From an uncultured Spirochaetia bacterium (lineage in GTDB: Bacteria > Spirochaetota > Spirochaetia > Sphaerochaetales > Sphaerochaetaceae), in the NCBI GenBank assembly GCA_905236385.1, contig CAJOOY010000022.1, forward strand, positions 1-57,582: a stretch of DNA of 57,582 nt, written 5' to 3'. The notes beneath the pieces were generated by a model, which did not search any database, was not told the origin of the DNA, and worked only from the letters and a program-made list of their open reading frames with translations. Of the stretch, positions 42,998-52,291 are shown one piece after another. Numbering within the stretch: position 1 is the stretch's first letter; each line of letters starts with the position of its first letter. The position numbers and the translations under genes are program-made.

Positions 42998-43945
42998 ATG
43001 AAATACAATGAAAAAGAAGGCATCTACGCCACAATTGAAACAAGCAAGGGAAATATTGTAGTTTCTCTTGAATTTAAGAAAGCTCCCATGACAGTTGCCA
43101 ACTTCATAGGCCTTGTTGAAGGCGAGCTTAATCTTAAGAAACCCGGAAAGAACTTCTATGAAGGAATCAAGTTTCACAGAGTTATTCCAGATTTCATGAT
43201 TCAGGCTGGCTGCCCTCTTGGAAATGGAACCGGTGGTCCTGGGTACACTTTCCCGGATGAGTTCTCTCCAGAGCTTAAGCACGACGGACCTGGGGTCATG
43301 AGTATGGCAAATGCAGGACCCGGAACAAACGGAAGCCAGTTCTTTATCACCCATGTTAAAACTCCATGGCTTGACGGAAAACACGCTGTCTTTGGACACG
43401 TTGTTGAAGGTCAGGACGTAGTAAACGCTATAGAGCAGGGAGATCTGATAAACACAATTAAGTTGGAAAGAGTTGGAGAAGAGGCTCAGAAGTTTATAGT
43501 CACAAAGCAGATTTTCAGTGACATTGTAGAGAGCGCTGCAGCCATGGAAGAGCTTAGAAAGGCTGAAGAGCTGAATAAGATAAATGAAGAGATAAGTAAC
43601 CGCTTCCCTGAGGCCAGGAAAACAGCTACAGGACTGAGGTATGTTGTTTTACAGGAAGGAGATAACAAGGGTTGTCCTAAAATGGGACAGACAGTAACTG
43701 TTCACTACACAGGCTCTCTACTTGACGGAAGAGTCTTTGACTCCTCCGTAAACAGAGGCGTTCCTGCAAAATTCAAGATTGGAGAAGTGATTGAGGGTTG
43801 GAATGAGGCTCTGCAGACAATGAGCAAGGGGGAAAAGAGAACCCTGATTATCCCACCGGAGCTTGGATACGGAGTTCATGGATATCCGGGAATCATTCCA
43901 CCGAATTCTTTCCTGATCTTTGACGTGGAGCTCATCAGCTTCTAA
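42998..43945 (+). CDS. Dual-family prolyl isomerase: cyclophilin-FKBP fusion
   Basis: A 315-residue protein with two peptidyl-prolyl isomerase domains of unrelated folds. Residues ~8-170 are cyclophilin ([13 protein letters not shown], then [12 protein letters not shown] and H-A-V-F-G). A helical linker rich in Glu and Ala (~170-215) leads to an FKBP domain at ~220-315 ([21 protein letters not shown]). No signal peptide, so cytoplasmic. Such dual immunophilins have been described from Treponema denticola and a flavobacterium. The catalytic Arg/Phe/Gln of the cyclophilin domain are present. Probable folding helper; partners unknown. AAGGA precedes the ATG. radA follows after 9 bp. Confidence 0.93.
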   Translation: MKYNEKEGIYATIETSKGNIVVSLEFKKAPMTVANFIGLVEGELNLKKPGKNFYEGIKFHRVIPDFMIQAGCPLGNGTGGPGYTFPDEFSPELKHDGPGVMSMANAGPGTNGSQFFITHVKTPWLDGKHAVFGHVVEGQDVVNAIEQGDLINTIKLERVGEEAQKFIVTKQIFSDIVESAAAMEELRKAEELNKINEEISNRFPEARKTATGLRYVVLQEGDNKGCPKMGQTVTVHYTGSLLDGRVFDSSVNRGVPAKFKIGEVIEGWNEALQTMSKGEKRTLIIPPELGYGVHGYPGIIPPNSFLIFDVELISF

Positions 43946-43954
43946 GGAAAAAGT

Positions 43955-45337
43955 ATGGCAAAAACTGAAGTAATCAGATTTATCTGCAGTGAGTGCGGTC
44001 ATAGTAGCCCAAAGTGGCTTGGCCGCTGCCCCTCCTGCGGTGGGTGGAACACTTTTTCAGAAGAGAAGATGGTCACTGCATCAAAATCTAAAACTGCTAC
44101 AGAGACCTCTTCCAAAACTCTCTCTTCCATACCTGTTGAAAAAGAGTTCAGGTTCTCAAGCGGAATCTCTGAACTAGACAGGGTTCTTGGTGGGGGAATA
44201 GTTCACGGCTCTTCTGTTTTGGTTGGAGGAGAGCCGGGAATAGGAAAGTCCACCCTTATGCTTCAGGTTTGCCACCTATGTAGTGCCAGAGGAGGAGTTT
44301 TGTACGTCTCTGGTGAGGAGAGTGCTTCTCAAGTTAGACAGAGAGCAGAGAGACTGAAGCTGGATCTGGAAAGAATAAACATACTGTGTGAGACCCATCT
44401 TGAAGTCATCTGCCATGTTATGAGAACAGAAAAACCCCAGCTGGTTGTAATAGATTCTCTACAAACTCTTATGGGAGAAGATTTTGCTTCGGTTCCAGGG
44501 TCGGTACCCCAAATGCGCGGGTGCTGCCTGGAGATAAACACGGTAGCCAAGCAGAATGGAATTTCTGTCTTCTTCATAGGACACGTCACCAAAGAAGGAA
44601 CCATAGCCGGGCCTAAGATCATAGAGCACATGGTAGACACAGTTCTCTACTTTGAAGAAGCCGAGCTGGATAACCGCCTGATTAGAACCTCAAAGAACCG
44701 CTTTGGTGCTGCGGATGAGATAGGAATATTTGAAATGACCCAATCTGGGCTCATTCCCATAAAAGATCCGTCCTCTTTCTTCATTTCAAAACGTGAAAAC
44801 CCTGAGCTCTCACCAGGAACCGCCTATGCAACCATTTCAGAGGGCTCCAGAACCTTTGTTGTAGAAATTCAGGCTCTGGTAACAGAGGCCAAGGGCTCCT
44901 ACACAAGAGTCTTCTCAGAAAAGATAGATACTCAGAGGGTAATGAGAACAGCAGCCATTCTTGAGCGCCACGCAGGTCTAAGGCTCTGTGACAGAGATAT
45001 TTATATAAACGTAGCTGGTGGAATAAAGGTCAACGAAGTTTCTGTAGAGCTTGCAGTAGCTGCAGCCATCTGGTCAGCTGTTACAGGCAGGTCCCTTGAG
45101 TCAAATGCAGTTTGGCTAGGAGAGCTCTCCCTCTCAGGAGAAGTTAGACCGGTAAGCCTCGGAGAGAGAAGACTTAAATCTACAGATGACATGGGCTTTA
45201 CTAAAGCCTACCTGTCCTCTTCAATGGCAGTAGCCCTATCAAATAAAACAAGCGTTAACTTGTTTGGCTGTAAGAAAATAGCCGATGTCTTCCGTCAGCA
45301 GGGAAATAGAGGCACAAGAATAGCTACTGAATTTTGA
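43955..45337 (+). CDS. radA: DNA repair protein RadA
   Basis: A 460-residue RecA-like branch-migration ATPase. An N-terminal C4 zinc finger (C-S-E-C ... C-P-S-C) is at residues ~10-27, Walker A G-G-E-P-G-I-G-K-S-T near 94, the RadA motif K-N-R-F-G near 247 and a C-terminal Lon-like domain (V-A-G-G-I-K-V-N-E-V-S-V). Length is typical. It follows the immunophilin gene closely with an AAGGA site, and its end converges with the serine acetyltransferase gene 25 bp away. Confidence 0.97.
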   Translation: MAKTEVIRFICSECGHSSPKWLGRCPSCGGWNTFSEEKMVTASKSKTATETSSKTLSSIPVEKEFRFSSGISELDRVLGGGIVHGSSVLVGGEPGIGKSTLMLQVCHLCSARGGVLYVSGEESASQVRQRAERLKLDLERINILCETHLEVICHVMRTEKPQLVVIDSLQTLMGEDFASVPGSVPQMRGCCLEINTVAKQNGISVFFIGHVTKEGTIAGPKIIEHMVDTVLYFEEAELDNRLIRTSKNRFGAADEIGIFEMTQSGLIPIKDPSSFFISKRENPELSPGTAYATISEGSRTFVVEIQALVTEAKGSYTRVFSEKIDTQRVMRTAAILERHAGLRLCDRDIYINVAGGIKVNEVSVELAVAAAIWSAVTGRSLESNAVWLGELSLSGEVRPVSLGERRLKSTDDMGFTKAYLSSSMAVALSNKTSVNLFGCKKIADVFRQQGNRGTRIATEF

Positions 45338-45362
45338 GACGCATTTGAGCTCAAGAGAAAAA

Positions 45363-46208
45363 TCAGATTTTTTTAATCTCAGCAGGTTTTGAAACAACAG
45401 TTGTACCAGCGGCTACAGACTTAGTGAGCCAGATGTTTCCACCGATTATACAGTTGTCTCCGATCTTTGTTTCTCCACCAAGAATAGTTGCTCCGGCGTA
45501 GATGACTACATGAGAACCTATATCCGGGTGTCTCTTGATTCCCTTAACCAAAGACCCGTCTTCATTTACTTTAAAGCTCTTTGCTCCAAGAGTTACATGC
45601 TGATAAATCTTTACGTGGTCAGCAATAGTAGTAGTTTCACCTATAACTACACCAGTTCCGTGGTCTATGAAGAAGTAGGGCCCAATTGAAGCTCCCGGGT
45701 GAATGTCTATTCCCGTTATCTCATGCCCGTACTCAGTCATGATTCTCGGAATAAGAGGAACGCTGTCCTCGTACAGAGCGTGCGCAATTCTGTAAATGCA
45801 GATAGCTGGAAAAGAAGGGTAGGCAAGGGCAACTTCACTCTTGCTCTTTGCAGCCGGGTCTCCCTCATAGGCTGCGTCTATATCTGTTAGAAGAATTCTG
45901 GCTATCTCAGGAGTTTTTCTAATAAGGGAAGCGGTTTTCTCAACAGCAGTCTTTTCATCCATAACACTTACCATGGCCTGAATAAGGCTCTCGGCTGCAA
46001 GGGAGAGAGAAGCGTTACGCTGAACTTCAATATTTGTATCTCCACAGTAACCAGCTCCCTGCTGCTCAGAAAAAGCCGGGAACATGGCCTGCTTAAGAAG
46101 AAGAGCGGCCCTTCTGGCAGAATTTTTAATTCCAATGTACGTAGCCGAATCTTCTGAAGGAAGGTTGTTTACTGCAAATTTGATTGCTTCTGAAAGACTG
46201 TCTGACAT
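45363..46208 (-). CDS. Serine O-acetyltransferase
   Basis: A 281-residue enzyme that makes O-acetylserine for cysteine synthesis. An N-terminal helical domain (~1-160, with Y-P-S-F-P-A-I-C-I-Y-R-I-A-H) is followed by a left-handed beta helix of hexapeptide repeats (I-D-I-H-P-G-A-S-I-G, F-I-D-H-G-T-G-V-V-I-G-E-T, V-T-L-G-A). It is of the longer EpsC-type rather than short CysE; the C-terminus is short. It starts 14 bp after the TraB gene stop with AGGAG before the ATG, so the two are cotranscribed. No cysteine synthase gene is in the window. Confidence 0.93.
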   Translation of the reverse strand: MSDSLSEAIKFAVNNLPSEDSATYIGIKNSARRAALLLKQAMFPAFSEQQGAGYCGDTNIEVQRNASLSLAAESLIQAMVSVMDEKTAVEKTASLIRKTPEIARILLTDIDAAYEGDPAAKSKSEVALAYPSFPAICIYRIAHALYEDSVPLIPRIMTEYGHEITGIDIHPGASIGPYFFIDHGTGVVIGETTTIADHVKIYQHVTLGAKSFKVNEDGSLVKGIKRHPDIGSHVVIYAGATILGGETKIGDNCIIGGNIWLTKSVAAGTTVVSKPAEIKKI

Positions 46209-46222
46209 GAAAACTCCTAAAA

Positions 46223-47416
46223 TTAGCCAAAGATTCTAAGAACAATTGGGAAAATAACAAATGTTCCAAGAATACTGCCAATACTTGTAGTGATAAAAAT
46301 AAGAAAAGCGTGAAGAACGCGGTTCTTGAACCAGCCCTTGAGAGTAGAAATTTCATCAGAAATGGTCTCAAAATCCCTAACAGAGGGCTTACGGAGCTCA
46401 CTTTCCGCTATTCCCGTAAAAACTCCAACTCCAATCAGCGGATTCATAACCGCAACTGGAGCACTCACAGCTGCAACTATCCAGTTAAGCGGGTGTGCGT
46501 TTGAAAGAATAGCAAAAAGCATGGACCCACCAGCGTTAGACGCAGCCCAAAGAAGGAAGTACCTAACCCCTTGGTCAAAGCCGTAGTTAAGGCACGAATA
46601 AAGCACAAAACCCAAAATAGCCAGAGGCACAATCCAGGAGGCAAATTTGCCGATTTTTGACGGAGAAGGGACACTTTCAATAGTAGTCAGGTCCGTAGAA
46701 AGCTCGTTTTTCTCAAGCTTTTCAATAGTTTTAACAATCCCGTTTGCATGCCCGGCGCCTATGATTGCAACCTTATTTCTGCCCTCACACTTATAGATGC
46801 TCGTAGCCAGATATCTGTCTCTTTCATCAATCAGCGCAGCCTTTGCCTGAGGAAGCTCCTTGGCCAGCTCGCCCATCATGTTCTCTATAGCCTCGCCCTT
46901 TTTGAGCTCCTCCAAATCCTCTTCCTTAATCTCTTCCTTGTCAAAAGCCGACGAAATGAGCGCCCCCAGAAGCTTTGCCTTGTCCATAAGGCTACTCATG
47001 GCCCACGCCCTCTTGAGGGTTACCGAAATCTCGCGGTCGCAAAGTGTGAACGGAATCCCCCGCTCCTGAGCAATCTTGGCCCCTGAAAGGATCTCTTCGC
47101 CCGGGGCAATGCCCGTCTGTTTCCCCAACTTCTTCTGAAATGATGCGAGTGCCGTGTTTGCCAAAACAAGGAAGGCCTTTCCTTCCTTAAAAATCTTTCT
47201 GAGGCTGGTTTCCGAGTACTTCTGTCCCTCTGTCTTAGTCTTAAAGCGGCCACTGTCCAGCTCAAGACAGATCATATCCGGGTTTTCCTGGTCAATAATC
47301 CTTTCCACGTCTTCAACGCTGTTTTTTGAGACGTGAGCAGTCCCGACAAGGGTTATGGTGTTTCCATTATCCAGGGTAATCTTTTTAATTGTGTCGCTTA
47401 CAGCCTCGGTTTTCAC
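46223..47416 (-). CDS. TraB-family membrane protein
   Basis: A 397-residue protein of the TraB/PrgY family. The N-terminal domain has the conserved L-V-G-T-A-H-V-S, D-M-I-C-L-E-L-D and I-I-G-A-G-H motifs that form a metalloprotease-like (Tiki/EreA/GumN) core. The last ~150 residues hold about four membrane helices. In Enterococcus TraB shuts off pheromone activity; in other bacteria the role is unknown. It starts at GTG with AGGAG 6 nt upstream. It shares overlapping divergent promoters with a glycosyltransferase gene and leads a unit with the serine acetyltransferase. Confidence 0.9.
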   Translation of the reverse strand: MKTEAVSDTIKKITLDNGNTITLVGTAHVSKNSVEDVERIIDQENPDMICLELDSGRFKTKTEGQKYSETSLRKIFKEGKAFLVLANTALASFQKKLGKQTGIAPGEEILSGAKIAQERGIPFTLCDREISVTLKRAWAMSSLMDKAKLLGALISSAFDKEEIKEEDLEELKKGEAIENMMGELAKELPQAKAALIDERDRYLATSIYKCEGRNKVAIIGAGHANGIVKTIEKLEKNELSTDLTTIESVPSPSKIGKFASWIVPLAILGFVLYSCLNYGFDQGVRYFLLWAASNAGGSMLFAILSNAHPLNWIVAAVSAPVAVMNPLIGVGVFTGIAESELRKPSVRDFETISDEISTLKGWFKNRVLHAFLIFITTSIGSILGTFVIFPIVLRIFG

Positions 47417-47427
47417 TGCACACTCCT

Positions 47428-47468
47428 TTGCTGTTTGGAATTTTATCCATATAATAAAAGATATTCAA
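47428..47468. promoter_or_regulatory. Overlapping divergent promoters (TraB gene and glycosyltransferase gene)
   Basis: Plus strand: TTGCTG (47428-47433), 16-bp spacer, TATAAT (47450-47455). Minus strand: TTGAAT (47468-47463), 17-bp spacer, TAAAAT (47445-47440). The two occupy the same 41 bp, so polymerase cannot bind both at once. Confidence 0.6.
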
Positions 47469-47495
47469 CAAAGGTCTTTACGGGAGGCATAAAAG

Positions 47496-48578
47496 ATGAA
47501 AGTTTTCTTTTTTGTAAAGAAACTTGGTGACGGCGGAGCCGAAAGAGTTGTTGCAAACCTTGCCTCCTCCCTCTCTTCTATGGGCCACGACTGTGCAATT
47601 ATAAATGCCTACCAAACCCCCTACGACTACCCAGTAGAACAAGAAGTAAGACGTTTTTTTCTTGAAGAGATGGACCTGAAAAATGACAGTTTTGTTAAAA
47701 GAAACATAAGGCGCCTAAAGGGCCTGAGAAGGGTCCTTAAAGAAGAAAAACCGGATCTGCTCATTTCCTTCATGGCAGAGTCAAACTACCGCGCTGTAGT
47801 TGCTGCGGCAGGACTAGGAATAAAAACAATCATCTCAGTCAGAAACGACCCGGAGATGGAGTACAAAGGCCACCTTGGCCACTTTTTGGCAAAAAACCTG
47901 CTAACAAAAGCAGATGGGTGCGTCTTCCAGACTCCGGATGCTCTTTCTTGGTTTCCAAAAGAGTTTGGAGAAAAATCTGTTGTTATCCCAAACGTTGTAA
48001 GAGAAGATTTCTTCTCCCTTCCAAGAGAAATAAAGCCTTTTACAATCACAGCCTGCGGAAGGCTCACAGAGCAGAAGGACTACCCGACTCTTCTGAAAGC
48101 CTTTTCTCTGGTTCATGAAAGTTTTAAAGAAAGCAAACTGAAAATCTACGGCATGGGAGAAGAGGAAAAGAGTTTAAAAAAAGAAGCAGAGGTTCTTGGA
48201 ATAAAGGACAGTATAGTTTTTGGTGGACACATAAAAGACGTGGGAAGTGTTCTTTCAAAGACGCAGGTTTATGTTCTCTCCTCTTTGTATGAGGGGCTTC
48301 CTAACTCACTTATGGAGGCTCTTGCCGCAGGGGTGCCTTCAGTGAGTACGGACTGCCCTTGTGGCGGGCCGAGGATGCTGATTGAAAATGGAAAAAACGG
48401 GATCCTGGTTCCTGTTGGAGGGGTAGAGGAATTGGCAGAGGCCATAAAAGAGCTGCTTAGGGACCCTCAAAGGGCCGAGGAGATGGGTCAGGAGGCAAGA
48501 AAAAGGGCTAAGGAGTACAGAACAGAGCCGATTGTAAAAAGGTGGGAAGAGTACGCTAAGAAGGTCTTTGAGAGATGA
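47496..48578 (+). CDS. GT4 glycosyltransferase
   Basis: A 360-residue GT-B-fold glycosyltransferase. The N-terminal glycine-rich loop is L-G-D-G-G-A-E-R-V-V-A-N-L (residues ~8-20). The C-terminal domain has A-C-G-R-L-T-E-Q-K-D-Y, Y-V-L-S-S-L-Y-E-G-L-P-N-S-L-M-E-A-L-A-A-G-V-P with the donor-binding Glu pair, and T-D-C-P-C-G-G. It resembles enzymes that extend capsule, lipopolysaccharide-like or glycoprotein glycans; the sugar and acceptor are not known. GGGAGG precedes the ATG. ATGA overlap with the next gene. Confidence 0.9.
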   Translation: MKVFFFVKKLGDGGAERVVANLASSLSSMGHDCAIINAYQTPYDYPVEQEVRRFFLEEMDLKNDSFVKRNIRRLKGLRRVLKEEKPDLLISFMAESNYRAVVAAAGLGIKTIISVRNDPEMEYKGHLGHFLAKNLLTKADGCVFQTPDALSWFPKEFGEKSVVIPNVVREDFFSLPREIKPFTITACGRLTEQKDYPTLLKAFSLVHESFKESKLKIYGMGEEEKSLKKEAEVLGIKDSIVFGGHIKDVGSVLSKTQVYVLSSLYEGLPNSLMEALAAGVPSVSTDCPCGGPRMLIENGKNGILVPVGGVEELAEAIKELLRDPQRAEEMGQEARKRAKEYRTEPIVKRWEEYAKKVFER

Positions 48579-49243
48579 AAACTGTAATTAAAAGAGGCAG
48601 GGGAAGGAAGAACCTAAGGATGCATATAGATGATCACGGAACGCTGATTATCTCAGCCCCGCTTACGGTGCCACAGAGCCTGATTGACTCCTTCATAGAT
48701 GCAAACAAGACCTGGATAGAGGAAAATAAATCAAAAGTTCCCGTGCACACGTACAGAGATGGAGATAAGTTTCCGTTTTTTGGGAAAGAGTACCCGCTGT
48801 TTGTTCTCAAGGGCGAGAAGGCTGTTTTTCTCAGAGAAGATGGCTTGTACGTTTTTGTCCCCAGGGTGGAGAGTGCAAACTCTGTAAAAAGAGAGCTCTA
48901 CAACTTCTACTGTAAGAGGCTCTTCTCCTACGCCGAAGAAAAACTTCCGCTTTTCTGTTCCCGGATGGAACTAAAAAAGCCGAGCCTTGAAATCTGTAAC
49001 GCCAAAAGCCGTTGGGGCTGTTGCTACAGAAAACAAGCTCTGATAAAGCTTAGTGCCATAACTGCCACTCTTCCTGAGCCTCTTATAGACATGACCATAA
49101 TCCATGAACTGTGCCACCTTGTTTATGACGGACACGGAGAAGACTTTAAGGGCCTGCTGAGGAGCTACGTTCCAGATATTAAAGAAAAAGAGAAGGCTTT
49201 GAAGGCTATTTCAAAAAGTGGAAAGGTGAGAAACCTTTTCTAG
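48575..49243 (+). CDS. YgjP-type M48 metallopeptidase domain protein (DUF45)
   Basis: A 222-residue protein of the YgjP/DUF45 family. The zinc motif H-E-L-C-H lies in I-I-H-E-L-C-H-L-V-Y-D-G-H-G, with the third ligand likely in the G-H-G-E-D-F segment. The conserved S-R-W-G-C-C-Y segment precedes it. The N-terminal half is beta-rich. These proteins are usually annotated as zinc proteases; activity is rarely tested. It overlaps the glycosyltransferase gene stop by ATGA. No signal peptide. Confidence 0.88.
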   Translation: MKTVIKRGRGRKNLRMHIDDHGTLIISAPLTVPQSLIDSFIDANKTWIEENKSKVPVHTYRDGDKFPFFGKEYPLFVLKGEKAVFLREDGLYVFVPRVESANSVKRELYNFYCKRLFSYAEEKLPLFCSRMELKKPSLEICNAKSRWGCCYRKQALIKLSAITATLPEPLIDMTIIHELCHLVYDGHGEDFKGLLRSYVPDIKEKEKALKAISKSGKVRNLF

Positions 49244-49249
49244 CTCTCC

Positions 49250-49278
49250 TTGTCGTTTAAGAGGGACTTCAGTAATAT
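49250..49278 (+). promoter_or_regulatory. Promoter giving a nearly leaderless pepD mRNA
   Basis: TTGTCG (49250-49255), 17-bp spacer, TAATAT (49273-49278). The pepD ATG is 9 nt past the -10 box, which leaves a leader of only a few bases, and no Shine-Dalgarno is present. Confidence 0.5.
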
Positions 49279-49287
49279 TTAAGCACT

Positions 49288-50739
49288 ATGAAAGCTTCAG
49301 AAATAAGTAACAACAAAACATTTGAATATTTTCTTGAGATTTCTTCTATTCCTCGTGAATCCGGAAACGAAGAAGGCATGAGACAGTACCTGCTCTCTTG
49401 GGCCAAAAAGTGTGGTTTTGAGGGCCTTAGGGACAAGGCTGGAAATATAATAATCAGAAAACCGGCTACAAAGGGCTATGAAAACCGTAAGAGTACAGCC
49501 CTCCAGGGCCATATGGATATGGTCTGTGTTAAAAGAGAAGACAGTAACCATGACTTTTTAAAAGATCCGATCAAGGTTGTTGTTGACGGAGACTTTCTGA
49601 GAGCAGAGGACACAAGCCTTGGAGGAGACAATGGAATAGCCATAGCTCTTACCATGGCTCTTTTCACAGATAAGAGTGCAGAGCACGGACCGCTGGAGGC
49701 CATTTTCACATTTGGAGAAGAGACCGGTCTTTACGGAGCCTTTGCGTTGGATGAGAGCCTGATTAACAGTAGAAGAATGATAAATCTGGATAGTGAGGAA
49801 GAGGGGGTTATATACATTGGCTGCGCCGGAGGCGTAGACGTAAAGGGCACCCTCTCTGTTAAACGAGAAGAAATCCAGGACGAGACAAAGATAGAAATGA
49901 AGATAACGGGCCTCAAGGGTGGCCATAGTGGCGGAGAGATACACCTGCAGAGAGTAAACGCCATATCTGCAGCCTCTCGTATGATGGATGCTTTGAATAG
50001 AAATAATATAGAGTACCGCCTTGTTTCCTTCTCCGGTGGAAGCCGCAGGAACGTCATTCCTTCTTCCTGCAGCTGTGAATTTCTTGTGAAAAACGAGGAA
50101 GCTGAAAAGGCCCTATACGTTCTTGGAGCAGAGTCTGAGAGCATAAGAAAAGAGAACAGCTACGAAGAGCCGGATTTCAAAACAAGGCTCAGCTCTCAGG
50201 AAGGAGTTACTGCTATTGCTGTCTGTAAAGAAGATTCAGAAAAGATAATCAAGGCTCTTCTGATTGCTCCTCACGGAGTTTACACAAACAGTTATGCAGT
50301 AAAGGGCGTGGTTGAGACTTCAGACAACCTGGCCATAGCCCGCCTTAAGGAAGAGGCTTTCTCGGTTGAGTTTAGTGTAAGAAGTCTTGTAGACAGTGCT
50401 ATGAAGATGCTTGGAAGAAAGATAGTGATAGCTCTTGAACTTTTTGGCTTCAGGACAGCCTATGAAGAGTCCTATCCGGCTTGGACTCCGGACCCGTCTT
50501 CTTCTCTTGCAATCTTCTGTGCCAAGGCTTGGGAAGAGAGTACGGGGAAGAAAGCCGTTCTTACTTCCATCCATGCGGGCTTGGAGTGTGGAGTTATAAA
50601 CAGCAAGATTAAGGGGATGGACAGCGTGTCCATAGGCCCGAATCTTTTTGATGTTCACACGGTGAACGAGCACCTGAGCATAAGCTCAACGGAGCGTATG
50701 TATGGCTTTGTGAAGACTCTTCTTTCCCTTTTGGATTGA
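49288..50739 (+). CDS. pepD: Aminoacyl-histidine dipeptidase (M20C, PepD type)
   Basis: A 483-residue dizinc dipeptidase. Metal and catalytic residues are visible: L-Q-G-H-M-D-M-V with His and the catalytic Asp, L-G-G-D-N-G-I with the bridging Asp, F-G-E-E-T-G-L with the catalytic Glu pair, L-D-S-E-E-E-G, and the C-terminal H-T-V-N-E-H. The lid domain with G-G-H-S-G-G-E-I lies between. Length is typical. No signal peptide. It stands as a single gene between two promoters, probably with a leaderless message. Confidence 0.95.
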   Translation: MKASEISNNKTFEYFLEISSIPRESGNEEGMRQYLLSWAKKCGFEGLRDKAGNIIIRKPATKGYENRKSTALQGHMDMVCVKREDSNHDFLKDPIKVVVDGDFLRAEDTSLGGDNGIAIALTMALFTDKSAEHGPLEAIFTFGEETGLYGAFALDESLINSRRMINLDSEEEGVIYIGCAGGVDVKGTLSVKREEIQDETKIEMKITGLKGGHSGGEIHLQRVNAISAASRMMDALNRNNIEYRLVSFSGGSRRNVIPSSCSCEFLVKNEEAEKALYVLGAESESIRKENSYEEPDFKTRLSSQEGVTAIAVCKEDSEKIIKALLIAPHGVYTNSYAVKGVVETSDNLAIARLKEEAFSVEFSVRSLVDSAMKMLGRKIVIALELFGFRTAYEESYPAWTPDPSSSLAIFCAKAWEESTGKKAVLTSIHAGLECGVINSKIKGMDSVSIGPNLFDVHTVNEHLSISSTERMYGFVKTLLSLLD

Positions 50740-50787
50740 CAGGAAAAAGCACATTTCTGACATAAATTAAAAAAATTAAGAATTATT

Positions 50788-50817
50788 TTGCGGGGATAGA
50801 CATTTTTGTGTTAAAAT
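50788..50817 (+). promoter_or_regulatory. Promoter for the six-hairpin glycosidase-like gene
   Basis: TTGCGG (50788-50793), 18-bp spacer, TAAAAT (50812-50817), about 40 nt before the TTG start codon. The transcript would carry a leader with an AGAGG ribosome site. Confidence 0.5.
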
Positions 50818-50856
50818 GCGTAGACTGCCATAATTTCAGAGTTTCAGAGGTTAGAT

Positions 50857-52290
50857 TTGAATAAAGAAGAAATCCCATCAATCATTTTTTACGATCAGGA
50901 CTTCGTGGACTTGTACGACAGATCGTGGGTATGGATTGATGAACTATGGAAACAGGGCCTTGTTTTAGACGGAAAACCTGTTTCAGCCACATACATTTCT
51001 CATGAAGGACAGACAACAGTCAACCTGTTTGATAATTGTCTCTCTTCTTTGTTTCTGGGCTACAGCAACCAGGTCTATCCTCCTTTTGAAGCTATTGATT
51101 ACTTCTATTACAAGCAGGAAGAGGATGGGGCCATCCGCAGTGATTACAGCTTGGAAGACGGGTACCCTGTCTTTACTGAAGACAACCCTGAGGGCGTCTG
51201 TTTACCACTTCTTCCTTATGTGGAGTACTTTTTCTACCACAAAACAGGAAACAAGAAGAGACTGAAGGAAGTAGTTCCTTTTTTGGAGAAGTATTTTGAC
51301 TGGCTTAAGGCAAAATTCCAGAAGGAAAATGGTCTGTTTTCCGTTCCTGTCAGTGCTTGCTTAACTGGCGGAGTTCCAAGAGATGAAGCCGTCTATCAGC
51401 TGGATTTCAACACTGTTGTGGCCATAAATGCTCTTTTCTTCTCCATGATTGGAGATATTTTGAACGACAAGGAACTGAGTTTCAGATACAAGAAGCTGTA
51501 TTTTATCCTCAAGACAAGAATCAACTCCCTCATGTGGGATCCGGAGACTTCTTTCTACTATGATCTGGATAAAGAAGAGAAGAGGATTCCACTGAAGATG
51601 ATCAGTGCTTACTGGACACTCCTTGCAGAGATTCCTAATGATGAGAAAGCAGCTTTGATGGTAGAGAAACTCAAGGATCCAGCCTGTTTTGGAACAGAAA
51701 ACCCGTTCCCAAATGTAAGTGCTGACAGTCCGTGTTTCAGAGAAGATGCATATAATCTCTGCGGAGCAGTTGTTCCGTTTAATACATACTTTGTAGTCAA
51801 GGGCCTTGAAAAGTACGGAGAGCGGGTGTTTGCCCGCGAATGTGCCATAAGAAACATCTACTTCATTTTGGACACTCTCAATCCGGATGAAGACAAGCAG
51901 GGAGACACCTGGGAAGCCTACCTTCCATCCCGAGAAGGTTTTCCTTCTGGTGCGGAAGATAATCCTTTCTTCCCGAGAAGAAAGTTCCTTCCTCAGCTTT
52001 GTCTCATGACAATCACCCTGATGATTGAAGATGTTATTGGTCTTGATATTTCCCTTCCGAGAAAGACAGTTAACTGGACAGTTCCCAGCCTTGAGGTCAT
52101 GGGAATTGAGAGACTTTCCCTGAAGAGGAATTTCATTTCGATAATGAGTAGCAAGAACACAAGAGGCTGGGAAATCAGACTTGAGAGCGAGAAACTCTAT
52201 TACTTTACTATTGAGATCATAGACGAGGACAAGAAGAAGACTCTGCCCATTCCGAGCGGAAAGTGTTCCATGCTCATAGATAAGCTCTGA
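50857..52290 (+). CDS. Six-hairpin glycosidase-like protein (GH63/trehalase-like)
   Basis: A 477-residue cytoplasmic protein. The mostly helical sequence with repeated aromatic-acidic motifs fits an (alpha/alpha)6 barrel: [12 protein letters not shown], a [15 protein letters not shown] segment resembling the GH63 acid-containing region, [13 protein letters not shown], and G-D-T-W-E-A-Y near residue 350. A short C-terminal beta domain follows. Which sugar it acts on is unknown, and an inactive relative is possible. It starts at TTG, chosen because AGAGG lies about 7 nt upstream and conservation appears to begin at once. The DjlA-like gene starts one base after its stop. Confidence 0.68.
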   Translation: MNKEEIPSIIFYDQDFVDLYDRSWVWIDELWKQGLVLDGKPVSATYISHEGQTTVNLFDNCLSSLFLGYSNQVYPPFEAIDYFYYKQEEDGAIRSDYSLEDGYPVFTEDNPEGVCLPLLPYVEYFFYHKTGNKKRLKEVVPFLEKYFDWLKAKFQKENGLFSVPVSACLTGGVPRDEAVYQLDFNTVVAINALFFSMIGDILNDKELSFRYKKLYFILKTRINSLMWDPETSFYYDLDKEEKRIPLKMISAYWTLLAEIPNDEKAALMVEKLKDPACFGTENPFPNVSADSPCFREDAYNLCGAVVPFNTYFVVKGLEKYGERVFARECAIRNIYFILDTLNPDEDKQGDTWEAYLPSREGFPSGAEDNPFFPRRKFLPQLCLMTITLMIEDVIGLDISLPRKTVNWTVPSLEVMGIERLSLKRNFISIMSSKNTRGWEIRLESEKLYYFTIEIIDEDKKKTLPIPSGKCSMLIDKL

Positions 52291-52291
52291 T

